In this document: positions 52,344-60,486 of the stretch, one piece after another
Numbering within the stretch: the stretch's first letter is position 1
Layout of the letters: every line of letters starts with the position of its first letter
Source of the DNA: Mucilaginibacter sp. UBA5151
GTDB taxonomy: Bacteria > Bacteroidota > Bacteroidia > Sphingobacteriales > Sphingobacteriaceae
Assembly (NCBI GenBank): GCA_002413785.1
Contig: DHXR01000004.1
Location: 52,764 to 116,763 of the forward strand
Reading direction: 5' to 3'
DNA length: 64,000 nucleotides
Notes under the pieces: model-generated
What the model was told of the DNA's origin: nothing
What the model saw: only the letters and a program-made list of their open reading frames with translations
Database searches by the model: none
Translations under genes and position numbers: made by a program

Positions 52344-52715
52344 CTATTTTACACTTATTGAGGCGTTATCTGCAATTGTATTTGTTTTGCCATTGCAATT
52401 GAAAAGACGGGTTATCCCCTGTACCGCAATTTCGATAAATGGTTGGCCCATTAAAGTAATTCCCACTTTATAATTACTCTCCGCACAAATAGGTTCGCAA
52501 AGTTTTATACATACCGGGATATAACCGCCATCCTGTAAATTCATATTCAGAAATAAAGGTTTTTCTGCTGTATTAAACATGTTTAAATCAACAGGATTGG
52601 GGATATTAACATCTATTGGTGCAGAAATATTAATACCAACAGGATTTGGAAACTGATGTTCGAGCACAGCAGGAGTGCTTGGCCACTCAATGATATGAAC
52701 ATTATTTTCTACCAT
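52344..52715 (-). CDS. 123-residue cluster protein with cysteines
   Basis: First gene of the minus-strand unit. Repeats of the form NPVxINxSAPIDVNIPNPVDLN make a β-helix-like start; a cysteine-rich centre (CIKLCEPICAESN) and one further C (FNCNGKT) follow. No family recognised. The gap to tRNA copy 2 (52716-52967) holds the tRNA terminator and otherwise nothing I can support. Confidence 0.55.
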   Translation of the reverse strand: MVENNVHIIEWPSTPAVLEHQFPNPVGINISAPIDVNIPNPVDLNMFNTAEKPLFLNMNLQDGGYIPVCIKLCEPICAESNYKVGITLMGQPFIEIAVQGITRLFNCNGKTNTIADNASISVK

Positions 52716-52910
52716 AAGAGTTAAGTTTTAACAAATATAATTAAGAATTCTATATCTTAACCTAAATTTCTCAATAATATTTTTATGTGCCAAACACATT
52801 AACGTATGTACGTCACTCAAAAATGGTTCAAAACCTTTATAGTTGAGAATACCGGGGAGTATTTTTTGTAATCCTATCTCAAGTACCGATGATCTGACGT
52901 AAAAACAGAC

Positions 52911-52943
52911 AAAAGCCTGCAAACTTTTGATTGGCAGGCTTTT
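52911..52943 (-). terminator. Terminator of tRNA-Ser copy 2
   Basis: Perfect arms AAAAGCCTGC (52911-52920) and GCAGGCTTTT (52934-52943). It lies 24 bases past the tRNA 3' end on the minus strand, with a T-run beyond it. Bidirectional. It differs from the terminator of copy 1. Confidence 0.8.
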
Positions 52944-52967
52944 AATGTACTTTGTTATTGAAACTTG

Positions 52968-53054
52968 CGGAGAGAGAGGGATTCGAACCCCCGGTACCTT
53001 TGACAGTACACCTGTTTTCGAAACAGGCACATTGAACCGCTCTGACATCTCTCC
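52968..53054 (-). tRNA. tRNA-Ser(CGA), copy 2
   Basis: Same gene as copy 1: anticodon CGA, long variable arm, discriminator G. The identity covers 52967-53054 and stops sharply at both sides (AAACTT before, GGGAAT after). Confidence 0.93.
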
Positions 53055-53078
53055 GGGAATATTGGCACTTTAGTTCAA

Positions 53079-53110
53079 AGATTTGACAAATTTTAAAATT
53101 CGTCAAATCT
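53079..53110. repeat. Palindrome of the AGATTTGACA family
   Basis: Arms AGATTTGAC (53079-53087) and GTCAAATCT (53102-53110), with only one mismatched pair across all 32 bases. It lies between the two tRNA genes and could end transcription of the upstream tRNA-Ser(GGA). Confidence 0.7.
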
Positions 53111-53123
53111 AATCGGTTTTTTG

Positions 53124-53211
53124 CGGAGAGGGAGGGATTCGAACCCTCGATACCCTTTTGAAGTATACACACTTTCCAGGCGTGCTCTTTCGACCACTCA
53201 GACACCTCTCC
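53124..53211 (-). tRNA. tRNA-Ser(GGA)
   Basis: Read on the minus strand: GGAGAGGTGTC start, acceptor pairing with CCTCTCC, anticodon loop CTGGAAA in stem CACGC/GTGTG giving anticodon GGA, long variable arm, discriminator G. It leads a two-tRNA serine set with tRNA-Ser(CGA) 69 bases downstream. Confidence 0.93.
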
Positions 53212-53223
53212 TTGTTAGGTTAA

Positions 53224-53313
53224 AAGGGTTGTAATAAGTTGTAGTAGTTGTAAAGGTTGAAAAAGTTAAAGTTCTTACAATCTTTACAACTATTATAACT
53301 CTTACAACCTTAC
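53224..53313. repeat. Long imperfect inverted repeat
   Basis: Arm 1 (53224-53259) and arm 2 (about 53277-53313, reverse-complemented) share the pattern AAGGGTTGTAA...GTTGTAAAG with a few gaps and changes. Repeats of GTTGTA make each arm. A possible strong hairpin between the tRNA pair and the next gene. Confidence 0.5.
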
Positions 53314-53556
53314 CTTCCAACTATCGCGCAAAGGTAAAATAATATTGCTTTTAATAGTAATAAAAAAAGCGGCCCGGTAAAAAACCGGAACGCCAAATGA
53401 AAACTGAAATCGTATTTAAAAAAATTAACTCACACGGGCGTTATGTTTATCGCGGTAATATTTTAAGTTTCATATTGTTTCTTGTTTATGTTGTTATTGA
53501 ATAGAGTACAATCACGCGGGTTAGTTTAACCGGGTATTGTTAAATAATGTTAAGAG

Positions 53557-53729
53557 GTGAGGTAGTGAGGTGGTGAGTAGTGAGCGGTGAGTAGTGAGTA
53601 GTGAGTAGTGAGTGTCTTAGCACGACTGTTATATTTTTCACCTTTCACCTTTCACCTTTCACTACCCACCACCCACCACTCACCACCCACCACTCACAAT
53701 TCACCACTCACAATTCCCCGCTCACCATT
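53557..53729. repeat. Degenerate GTGAGTA / CACCACTCAC repeats in inverted orientation
   Basis: From 53557 to 53614 the unit GTGAGTA recurs with changes; from 53639 to 53729 CACCTTTCACC and CACCACTCACC units recur on the same strand, which are the same motif reversed. The two blocks face each other. In the whole 590-base gap 53212-53801 I see this, the preceding inverted repeat and a promoter-like box, and no gene. Confidence 0.65.
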
Positions 53730-53742
53730 CAACTAAATTTCC

Positions 53743-53750
53743 TATGTTTG
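53743..53750 (+). promoter_or_regulatory. -7 box ahead of the polyprenyl synthase
   Basis: TATGTTTG matches the Bacteroidota -7 consensus TAnnTTTG and lies 52 bases before the ATG at 53802. The -33 side is not convincing because of the repeat block. Confidence 0.4.
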
Positions 53751-53801
53751 TGCGGACTGCCAATAAGGTAGCCAGGCATATAAAAAGCGTGTTTTGTTTC
53801 A

Positions 53802-54773
53802 ATGCTGAGCATCAACGAAATTAAAAAACCTATTGCTGCCGATATTGATGTTTTTGAAGGAAAGTTTAAATCTTCCATGCAAAGCTCAGTACCGCTGCTC
53901 GACCGTATTACCCACTACATTGTAAAACGTAAGGGAAAACAGATCAGGCCTATGTTTGTCTTTTTTTCGGCCAGTATTTGCGGCGGCATCAATGAATCTA
54001 CACACCGCGGCGCGGCGCTTGTTGAATTATTGCATACAGCTACCCTGATACACGACGACGTGGTGGATAATTCGTACCAGCGGCGCAGTTTTTTCTCTAT
54101 CAACGCTTTATGGAAAAATAAAATTGCGGTTTTGGTGGGTGATTTCCTTTTGTCCAAAGGCTTATTGCTGTCTGTAAAACACGAGGATTTCCGTTTCCTG
54201 AAAATAGTGTCCGAAGCAATGCGGCAGATGATAGAAGGTGAACTGCTGCAGGTGGAAAAGGTACGTAAAATGGATATCGAAGAGCCTGTTTATTACGAAG
54301 TGATCAGGCAAAAAACGGCATCGCTCATCGCATCCTGCTGCGAATGCGGGGCGGCTTCCGCAGGGGCTGATGATCAAACTATTGAAAAGATGCGCCTTTT
54401 CGGCGAAAAAATAGGCATCGCTTTCCAGATCAAAGATGATATGTTTGATTTTGGGACCGATGACGTTGGTAAGCCATTAGGGATTGATATCAAAGAAAAA
54501 AAGGTTACGCTGCCGCTCATTTACTCGCTCAATAACAGCAATTCGGCGGTAAAAAGGCAGATGATCAACCTGGTTAAAAACCATAATGACGATCCTGAAA
54601 AAATTGCTGCGATCATAAACTTTGTGAGGGAAACCGGCGGTTTACAATATGCCGAAACTCAGATGAAGAAATACCAGGACGAAGCATTTGAAATATTAAA
54701 CACCTTTCCCGATGGCGAAGCCCGCCGTGGACTGGAGCAATTGGTGCGTTTTACCACTGAACGTAATAAGTAA
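53802..54773 (+). CDS. Polyprenyl diphosphate synthase (housekeeping type)
   Basis: A 323-residue trans-prenyltransferase, the usual long-chain (quinone side-chain) enzyme of the lineage. Motifs: KGKQIRPMFV (about residue 45), LIHDDVVDNSYQRR (D85 onward) and FQIKDDMFDFG (D212). The stop TAA overlaps the next gene's ATG by one base. The protein is distinct from the cluster enzyme, whose second motif ends in N rather than D. Confidence 0.9.
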   Translation: MLSINEIKKPIAADIDVFEGKFKSSMQSSVPLLDRITHYIVKRKGKQIRPMFVFFSASICGGINESTHRGAALVELLHTATLIHDDVVDNSYQRRSFFSINALWKNKIAVLVGDFLLSKGLLLSVKHEDFRFLKIVSEAMRQMIEGELLQVEKVRKMDIEEPVYYEVIRQKTASLIASCCECGAASAGADDQTIEKMRLFGEKIGIAFQIKDDMFDFGTDDVGKPLGIDIKEKKVTLPLIYSLNNSNSAVKRQMINLVKNHNDDPEKIAAIINFVRETGGLQYAETQMKKYQDEAFEILNTFPDGEARRGLEQLVRFTTERNK

Positions 54774-55816
54774 TGCATAATGAATTAGTTTTCATTTCCG
54801 GCTTTATCATTTTTATTTTGGCAATGCTTGCCATTGACCTTGGCCTGTTTGCAAAAACCGATAAACCGGTAAGCATGAAAAGGGCGGCCATCATGAGTGT
54901 TATCTGGATAACCCTCGCCCTTTGTTTTTACGCGCTTATATTAAAATATGGCGACCTGCTCCATCACATTGATAGTTTTTCAGCCCTGCTGCAGGTAAAT
55001 GCCGAAAACTTTCATCATCTTAAATTTAACGTTAATGACCTTGCCGGAAGTTTAAACCTGTACCGCAAAAACCTTGCACTCGAGTTTATTTCGGGGTATG
55101 TGGTTGAATATGCTTTATCTGTTGATAACATATTTGTAATGGTGCTCATTTTTACCGCCTTTGGGGTTGATAATAAGCATTATCATAAAGTGCTTTTTTG
55201 GGGGATAATCGGTGCTATACTGATGCGTTTCTGTTTTATTTTTCTCGGGTCAACCCTTATTGCGCATTTTCACTGGATACTTTACGTTTTTGGCGCATTC
55301 CTGGTTTATACAGGTATTGCAATGTATATCAAGCGTAACGAAAAGGCGGAAGTGGATACTGAAAAACATGCTGTCGTAAAGCTTGTCTCCCGGTATTTCG
55401 CTATTCATCCCCGGTTCTCCGGCAACAGGTTCTTTATCAAAATAGATCATAAAAAGTTTATTACCCCGCTTTTTTTGGTGCTGCTGATCATTGAAGCTAC
55501 TGATGTTATTTTCGCGGTTGATTCTATTCCGGCTATCTTTTCTATCACCAAAGACCCTTATATTGTTTTCTTCTCAAATATATTCGCCATTCTCGGCCTG
55601 CGGTCCATGTTCTTTTTACTGGTAAATATTATCGACAGGTTCCGCTACCTTAAAACCGGACTGGCGGTGCTGCTGGCGTTTATCGGCTTAAAAATGCTCG
55701 CCGCAAATTATACCGATAAGATCGGGCTTACCACAGGTAATACACTTTTGATCATTTTGGCAATACTTACAGTAAGCGTTGGGGCCTCGCTTGCTTTTCC
55801 GGAAAAGTCCCTCTAA
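54773..55816 (+). CDS. TerC family integral membrane protein
   Basis: A 347-residue polytopic protein of the TerC/Alx family. The signature ALSVDNIFVMVLIFTAF lies near residue 115, and a later EATDVIFAVDSIPAIF near 240, both with the family's acidic residues in membrane helices. Eight or nine helices. Family members are linked to metal (manganese) export in other bacteria. The start overlaps the synthase stop, so translation is coupled. Confidence 0.88.
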   Translation: MHNELVFISGFIIFILAMLAIDLGLFAKTDKPVSMKRAAIMSVIWITLALCFYALILKYGDLLHHIDSFSALLQVNAENFHHLKFNVNDLAGSLNLYRKNLALEFISGYVVEYALSVDNIFVMVLIFTAFGVDNKHYHKVLFWGIIGAILMRFCFIFLGSTLIAHFHWILYVFGAFLVYTGIAMYIKRNEKAEVDTEKHAVVKLVSRYFAIHPRFSGNRFFIKIDHKKFITPLFLVLLIIEATDVIFAVDSIPAIFSITKDPYIVFFSNIFAILGLRSMFFLLVNIIDRFRYLKTGLAVLLAFIGLKMLAANYTDKIGLTTGNTLLIILAILTVSVGASLAFPEKSL

Positions 55817-56020
55817 ACAGAGTAGTCCTCATTAACATCCTGAGGGCAAACAATTAATTAAAGAAATCCCCGCTTAACGGCGCGCTTCAGCGCAGGGTCG
55901 TCTGCGACAGAATACGGGAACAGAGACATTAGGATACCCCATTTTCTTTTGAATTTTTCCGACTTAAAAACTAATCTCTGAACTCCAATCTCTAATCTCC
56001 AAAAATTCCTACCTTAGTAA

Positions 56021-56812
56021 ATGCAATTTTTCGATTTCAGCTTATTCAAATTTACGTTTTTCGACCTCCTTGATATAGTATTGGTAGCGTTGCTCATCTA
56101 CCAGTTGTATAACCTCATCAGGGGTACCATAGCCGCAAATATTTTTATAGGCCTCGCCGTCTTATTTGGTCTTTATTATGTGGTAAAGGCTTTGCACATG
56201 CAATTGCTTACCGGTGTACTTGGCAAATTTGTGGATGTAGGTATCATCGCGCTTATTGTGGTATTTCAGCAGGAAGTAAGGCGGTTTTTATTGCTGGTCG
56301 GCCGAAATGCATCCCTGCAAAGAAACAAAGCCTGGTGGCAGTATTTCTTTGGCAAAACCGATGCCGAGAAAAATAATTATGCGCGTATAAAACCGATAAT
56401 AGATGCCTGTAAAAGCATGAAGCAAACCCGCACCGGGGCCTTGATAGTTTTCGCGAAGTATTATGACGAACAATTTTACCAGAACAGCTGTGAAGTTATA
56501 GAGGGCAAAATATCAAAACGTTTGCTCGAAAGTATATTTCAAAAAACAAGCCCGCTGCATGATGGCGCCGTGGTAATTGCAGAGAATAAGATAAAATCGG
56601 CAAGCTGTATTTTACCGTTGACGGAGAAAACCGACCTTCCTGCCCAGTTTGGCTTGCGCCACCGTGCAGGCATCGGCGTAACCGAGGCCAACGATGCAAC
56701 AGCCATCATTATTTCTGAGGAAACCGGGGAACTTTCTTATGCCAAGCAAGGCCGGGTAAAAATGAATATCAGCTTTGCCGAACTGGAAAAATTGCTGAAT
56801 AAGGATTTTTGA
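56021..56812 (+). CDS. cdaA: Diadenylate cyclase CdaA
   Basis: A 263-residue membrane cyclase that makes c-di-AMP from two ATP. Three N-terminal membrane helices (about residues 10-30, 37-55, 62-85) precede the DAC domain with DGAVVIAENKI (D181) and RHRAGIG (R213). Both active-site motifs are intact. The gap before it (55817-56020) holds no gene I can support. Confidence 0.93.
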   Translation: MQFFDFSLFKFTFFDLLDIVLVALLIYQLYNLIRGTIAANIFIGLAVLFGLYYVVKALHMQLLTGVLGKFVDVGIIALIVVFQQEVRRFLLLVGRNASLQRNKAWWQYFFGKTDAEKNNYARIKPIIDACKSMKQTRTGALIVFAKYYDEQFYQNSCEVIEGKISKRLLESIFQKTSPLHDGAVVIAENKIKSASCILPLTEKTDLPAQFGLRHRAGIGVTEANDATAIIISEETGELSYAKQGRVKMNISFAELEKLLNKDF

Positions 56813-56950
56813 TATTTAGCGAACCGGGCAGATCAATAGGAATACTATTTTTTTCATAACAGGCTTATTTACTGCTAAGATAATGAGATATTATCAATGG
56901 AAATGTTAAAATGGTGTTAATTTCCAGGGATTTATGTTAAAAGAATGGAG

Positions 56951-56983
56951 AGATTTACGAAGTTTTTAAAACTTCGTAAATCT
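56951..56983. terminator. Perfect 16-bp palindrome, bidirectional terminator
   Basis: Arms AGATTTACGAAGTTTT (56951-56966) and AAAACTTCGTAAATCT (56968-56983) around a single T. It lies between two convergent genes, cdaA and the aminopeptidase. It belongs with the palindromes at 44423 and 53079, sharing the AGATTT...AAATCT ends. Confidence 0.78.
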
Positions 56984-57040
56984 GTCGCGTATTTTAATAA
57001 ACGCGTGTAGAGATTCATTGCGTTTACTGATTTTTATCCT

Positions 57041-59545
57041 TTATTTAGCTTCGTTGATCGCTTTGATCGCATCATCTGCCGCCTGGGCCGAAACGCTGTC
57101 GTTTAATTTTGTACGCTGGGCTTTAATATCGGCTAATAAGCCGTTGATAAATGGGGCAACCCCTCCAAATTTTTTGTACTTAATGCCCATATCTTTCAAG
57201 GATGCAATGCCTTGTTGTGCATATTCCGGCTTTGTCACATGGCCAATCATGGGCCCGTAATTCCGGGCCATGCCAAATTTACCCTGGGGATCGGCATCGG
57301 TAAAAGCTTTATACACATAAGGCCACTGGTCATCGCCGCCATTTGTTGCATAAACATTGATGATGGCTGTTGTAAGGGCGTGTTTATTGTCGCTTTCAAA
57401 ACCCTTTGCCAATACCAACGCCTGTTTTCCGTCGAGCAGGTTAATGGCGGTTAAGGCAGCACCCTGTACGGCATACGACTGGCTGCTTAAAGCCTGTTTA
57501 AATATATCCATGTTGCCGGCTGCTTTAAGTTTGCCCAAAGCGATAATGGCGGCAGCCCTTGCCAGGGTGTTATCGTCTGTTTGCGCTGATGAAGTTAATA
57601 CAGGCAACGCAGCGTTATGAATATCGTCATTGGTCGTATGCAGAGCCTTGATGGCTATTATGCGCAAGCCATAATATTTATCTTTTAAGGCGGCGATCAA
57701 TACTTTTTGAGCGACTTTTTCTGATTGATGTGCGGCAGCAAAATTAATGGCCTCTAAACGATCAACGTATAAGGGTGCGTTAAAATATTGGAAAGCAAAT
57801 TCATCCAGTGTTTTATTGTCGGTTTTTGAACATAACAGCACCTTATCGCCATCCACATTAACAAGGTCGGGTTTTGAGGCAACATCAAAGCTTAGCGTAT
57901 CGGCTTTATCGTTTATCCATACTTTATGACGTTCTTTTTTACCGCCCGCATAAATATCAATAGCTATCGGCGCCTTAAAGATCTGCCCGGTTTGGGTTTG
58001 CTGTATATAAACGGTTTCTTTTTTAGCGGCATCATCCCATTTATAACTGATGTTTAATGCAGGGTTCCCGGCGCCATAATACCACTCGTTAAAAAACCAG
58101 TTCAGGTCCAGCCCGCTGGCTTCTTCTTCGGCTAAGCGTAATTGCTGTGCTTCACCGGTTTTAAAGGCATTTGTTTTCAGGTAAATATTTAAACCTTTAA
58201 AAAAGGCCGCATCGCCTAAATAATTACGCAGCATATTTAAAATACGACCGCCTTTTTGGTAGGTTACCACATCAAAAACATCTTCTTTATCATCATAATG
58301 GAACCTTACCAGGTTTTTGGTTTGATTCCCGGGATTAGCCAAATAATTTTGCATCGCATCATAACTGTGCGCACCGGCTTCATCTTTGCCATATTTATGT
58401 TCGGCCCAAAGCATTTCGCTAAAATCAGCAAACGACTCATTTACGGTCAAGTTACTCCAGCTTTCGCAGGTTACCAGGTCGCCGAACCATTGATGGAATA
58501 ATTCATGGGCAATGGTGCTGCGGCCCGCATCATAATTGGCGTCCAGTAACTCGCGCGGGGTTTCCTGCACATATTCGCCATGTAAGGTCGCTGTGGTATT
58601 CTCCATAGCGCCGCTCACATAATCACGTACTACAATTTGCGAATATTTATTCCATGCAAAATCATAGTTTAATATTTTTGAGTAAAACTCAATTAATTCA
58701 GGGGTCATCCCGAATATTTGCTTTGCATAAGGGGCGTATTTTGGCTCCAGGTAATAGTTTACTTCTTTACTGCGCCAGTGGTCATGGTAAATTTTAAAAT
58801 CGCCAACTGCCATCATAAACAGGTAGGGCGAGTGGGGAAGCTCCATTTTCCAGGTGTCGGTACGGGTACCGTCGCCGTTGAGTTTTTGTGAAGCCAGGCG
58901 GCCGTTTGATAAAGTAACATATTTGGCAGGAACAGTCATACTGATCTCATCAGTAGTTTTTTGTTCGGGCTTGTCGATAGTAGGGAACCATGCCGATGAG
59001 CTTTCTGTTTCGCCCTGTGTCCAAATCTGGGTAGGCTTATCTTTTTCTTTGCCGTCCGGATTGATAAAATATAAGCCTTTGGCATCGTTAATAGCGGCGC
59101 TGCCTTTAGTTTTCAGCTGATTTGGTTTTGATGTGTAGTCGATAAAAATGATATAGCTTTCGTTGTTATGATAAACCTTGTCTAACTGTATGGCAACAGT
59201 GAGACTATCATCATAATGAAATCTTAAAGGAATGAGTTTGCCGTTTTTTACAACTGAAATATTTTTAAGGTCCATACCCTTGGCATCCAGCCGCAGCGAA
59301 TCTGTGGGATAAAAATGGGGCCTTAAAGTAATCCATTCCTTACCGTACATATAGCTTTTTTTGTAATCGAAGCGCACATCAAGTTTGGTATGTACCAGGT
59401 CATTGATCTTTGGTGGTTTTTCCCGATAGATTTTCATCAATGGGTCATCAGTTTTGGCTGGAGCCTGGGCATAAGCTGAAGATACTGCCAGGGCCGTAAC
59501 CAAACCTGAAAAGATAAACGACGAAAGTGTTTTAATTGTTCTCAT
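57041..59545 (-). CDS. M1 family zinc aminopeptidase, exported
   Basis: An 834-residue peptidase. Signal peptide to about residue 27 (ending AYAQA), GAMEN substrate loop (about 318), zinc site HELFH (347-351) with the third ligand E370 (NESFAD), and a helical HEAT-like C-terminal domain (about 600-834). It removes N-terminal residues from peptides outside the cytoplasm. Convergent with cdaA; its terminator is the palindrome at 56951-56983. Confidence 0.93.
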   Translation of the reverse strand: MRTIKTLSSFIFSGLVTALAVSSAYAQAPAKTDDPLMKIYREKPPKINDLVHTKLDVRFDYKKSYMYGKEWITLRPHFYPTDSLRLDAKGMDLKNISVVKNGKLIPLRFHYDDSLTVAIQLDKVYHNNESYIIFIDYTSKPNQLKTKGSAAINDAKGLYFINPDGKEKDKPTQIWTQGETESSSAWFPTIDKPEQKTTDEISMTVPAKYVTLSNGRLASQKLNGDGTRTDTWKMELPHSPYLFMMAVGDFKIYHDHWRSKEVNYYLEPKYAPYAKQIFGMTPELIEFYSKILNYDFAWNKYSQIVVRDYVSGAMENTTATLHGEYVQETPRELLDANYDAGRSTIAHELFHQWFGDLVTCESWSNLTVNESFADFSEMLWAEHKYGKDEAGAHSYDAMQNYLANPGNQTKNLVRFHYDDKEDVFDVVTYQKGGRILNMLRNYLGDAAFFKGLNIYLKTNAFKTGEAQQLRLAEEEASGLDLNWFFNEWYYGAGNPALNISYKWDDAAKKETVYIQQTQTGQIFKAPIAIDIYAGGKKERHKVWINDKADTLSFDVASKPDLVNVDGDKVLLCSKTDNKTLDEFAFQYFNAPLYVDRLEAINFAAAHQSEKVAQKVLIAALKDKYYGLRIIAIKALHTTNDDIHNAALPVLTSSAQTDDNTLARAAAIIALGKLKAAGNMDIFKQALSSQSYAVQGAALTAINLLDGKQALVLAKGFESDNKHALTTAIINVYATNGGDDQWPYVYKAFTDADPQGKFGMARNYGPMIGHVTKPEYAQQGIASLKDMGIKYKKFGGVAPFINGLLADIKAQRTKLNDSVSAQAADDAIKAINEAK

Positions 59546-59697
59546 AGTGTTTATTGATTGTAAAGGTCAGTTTATTAAAGTCTAAACTATGAAGTTTTAC
59601 TTATAATTGCAGAGAAAACGAAAAACTGATATTTCCCGGCTCTTTTTTATACCGGCAGCAGGTAAATTTAACCGGCCGACGAATGATCGGTGAAAGT

Positions 59698-59733
59698 AAA
59701 AAAGCTGAAAAGAGGTTAATCCTTTCAGCTTTT
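59698..59733 (-). terminator. Terminator of the bacilliredoxin gene
   Basis: Arms AAAAGCTGAAA (59700-59710) and TTTCAGCTTTT (59723-59733). Read on the minus strand, a T-run follows the stem. It lies 23 bases past the stop. Confidence 0.8.
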
Positions 59734-59755
59734 CGCTTTTTGCTTTCAGCTCCCC

Positions 59756-60166
59756 TTAGCAATACTGCTCAAACGCGCCGATCAGGTTATCAGCTATCAT
59801 TTGTGCCGGGCGGCCCTCAATCTGGTGACGCTCGATGATATGCACAAGTTTGCCGTCTTTAAATAAAGCCATGGCAGGTGACGACGGCGGATAAGGCAGC
59901 ATATAGGCACGGGCCTTATTAACCGCTTCAGTCTCCATACCGGCAAAAACTGTTACCAGTTTGTCCGGGTGTTTTTCGTTTTGAGCGGCTATCCTTGCGG
60001 CCGGACGCGCATTGGCTGCGGCACAACCGCAAACCGAATTTACCATTACAAACACTGTTCCTTCGCTTTCGATAGCTTTAGTTACAGCGTCAGCATCTTT
60101 CAACTCCTCAAAGCCAACGCTGGTCAGGTCTTCCCGCATAGGGGCTACTAAATATTCTGGGTACAT
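59756..60166 (-). CDS. Bacilliredoxin (BrxA/BrxB family)
   Basis: A 136-residue thioredoxin-fold protein with the CGC redox motif (NSVCGCAAANARPA, about residues 39-52 of this start). In Firmicutes the family removes bacillithiol from proteins. I chose the ATG at 60166 (MYPEYLVAPMREDL); the longer frame starts at a TTG and adds 12 poor residues. Good purine-rich ribosome site upstream. Confidence 0.9.
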   Translation of the reverse strand: MYPEYLVAPMREDLTSVGFEELKDADAVTKAIESEGTVFVMVNSVCGCAAANARPAARIAAQNEKHPDKLVTVFAGMETEAVNKARAYMLPYPPSSPAMALFKDGKLVHIIERHQIEGRPAQMIADNLIGAFEQYC

Positions 60167-60337
60167 TTTTTCTTTTTCTAATTTAGAATTCAAAAATAAC
60201 AAATGATTATTAGTTAAACCCTAAAAAATCACTATTATAACATTTTGCTGACGAAGGGGCGGGAAGCAGGATGTCTTGAGTCGACGGTCTTGAGTCAGAA
60301 GCACCGGGCTTTAAACAAGCTATTAAGGAGCATTGAC

Positions 60338-60359
60338 GGATCCCGGCCGGCCGGGATCC
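60338..60359. repeat. 22-bp GC-rich perfect palindrome
   Basis: GGATCCCGGCC (60338-60348) and its reverse complement (60349-60359) with no loop. A second hairpin GCCCG/CGGGC (60386-60400) follows. They lie in the 320-base gap 60167-60486, between divergent genes, where I see no convincing gene. Terminator-like or a mobile palindrome. Confidence 0.55.
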
Positions 60360-60486
60360 CTTTATCTTTCTGCCTTTTTGGGCCTGCCCGACTTTCGGGC
60401 TACTTAATAAAATGTTTATTAATAATTAATATTGGATTTTAACACCTATTAACTATCTTGCCGTCCCTAATTATTTGAAGCGTATA

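Noticed and set aside
60245..60442. A 65-codon plus-strand frame in the gap before the M23 peptidase
   Set aside because: It runs across the 22-bp palindrome and other hairpins, has poor composition for a protein and no start site signal.
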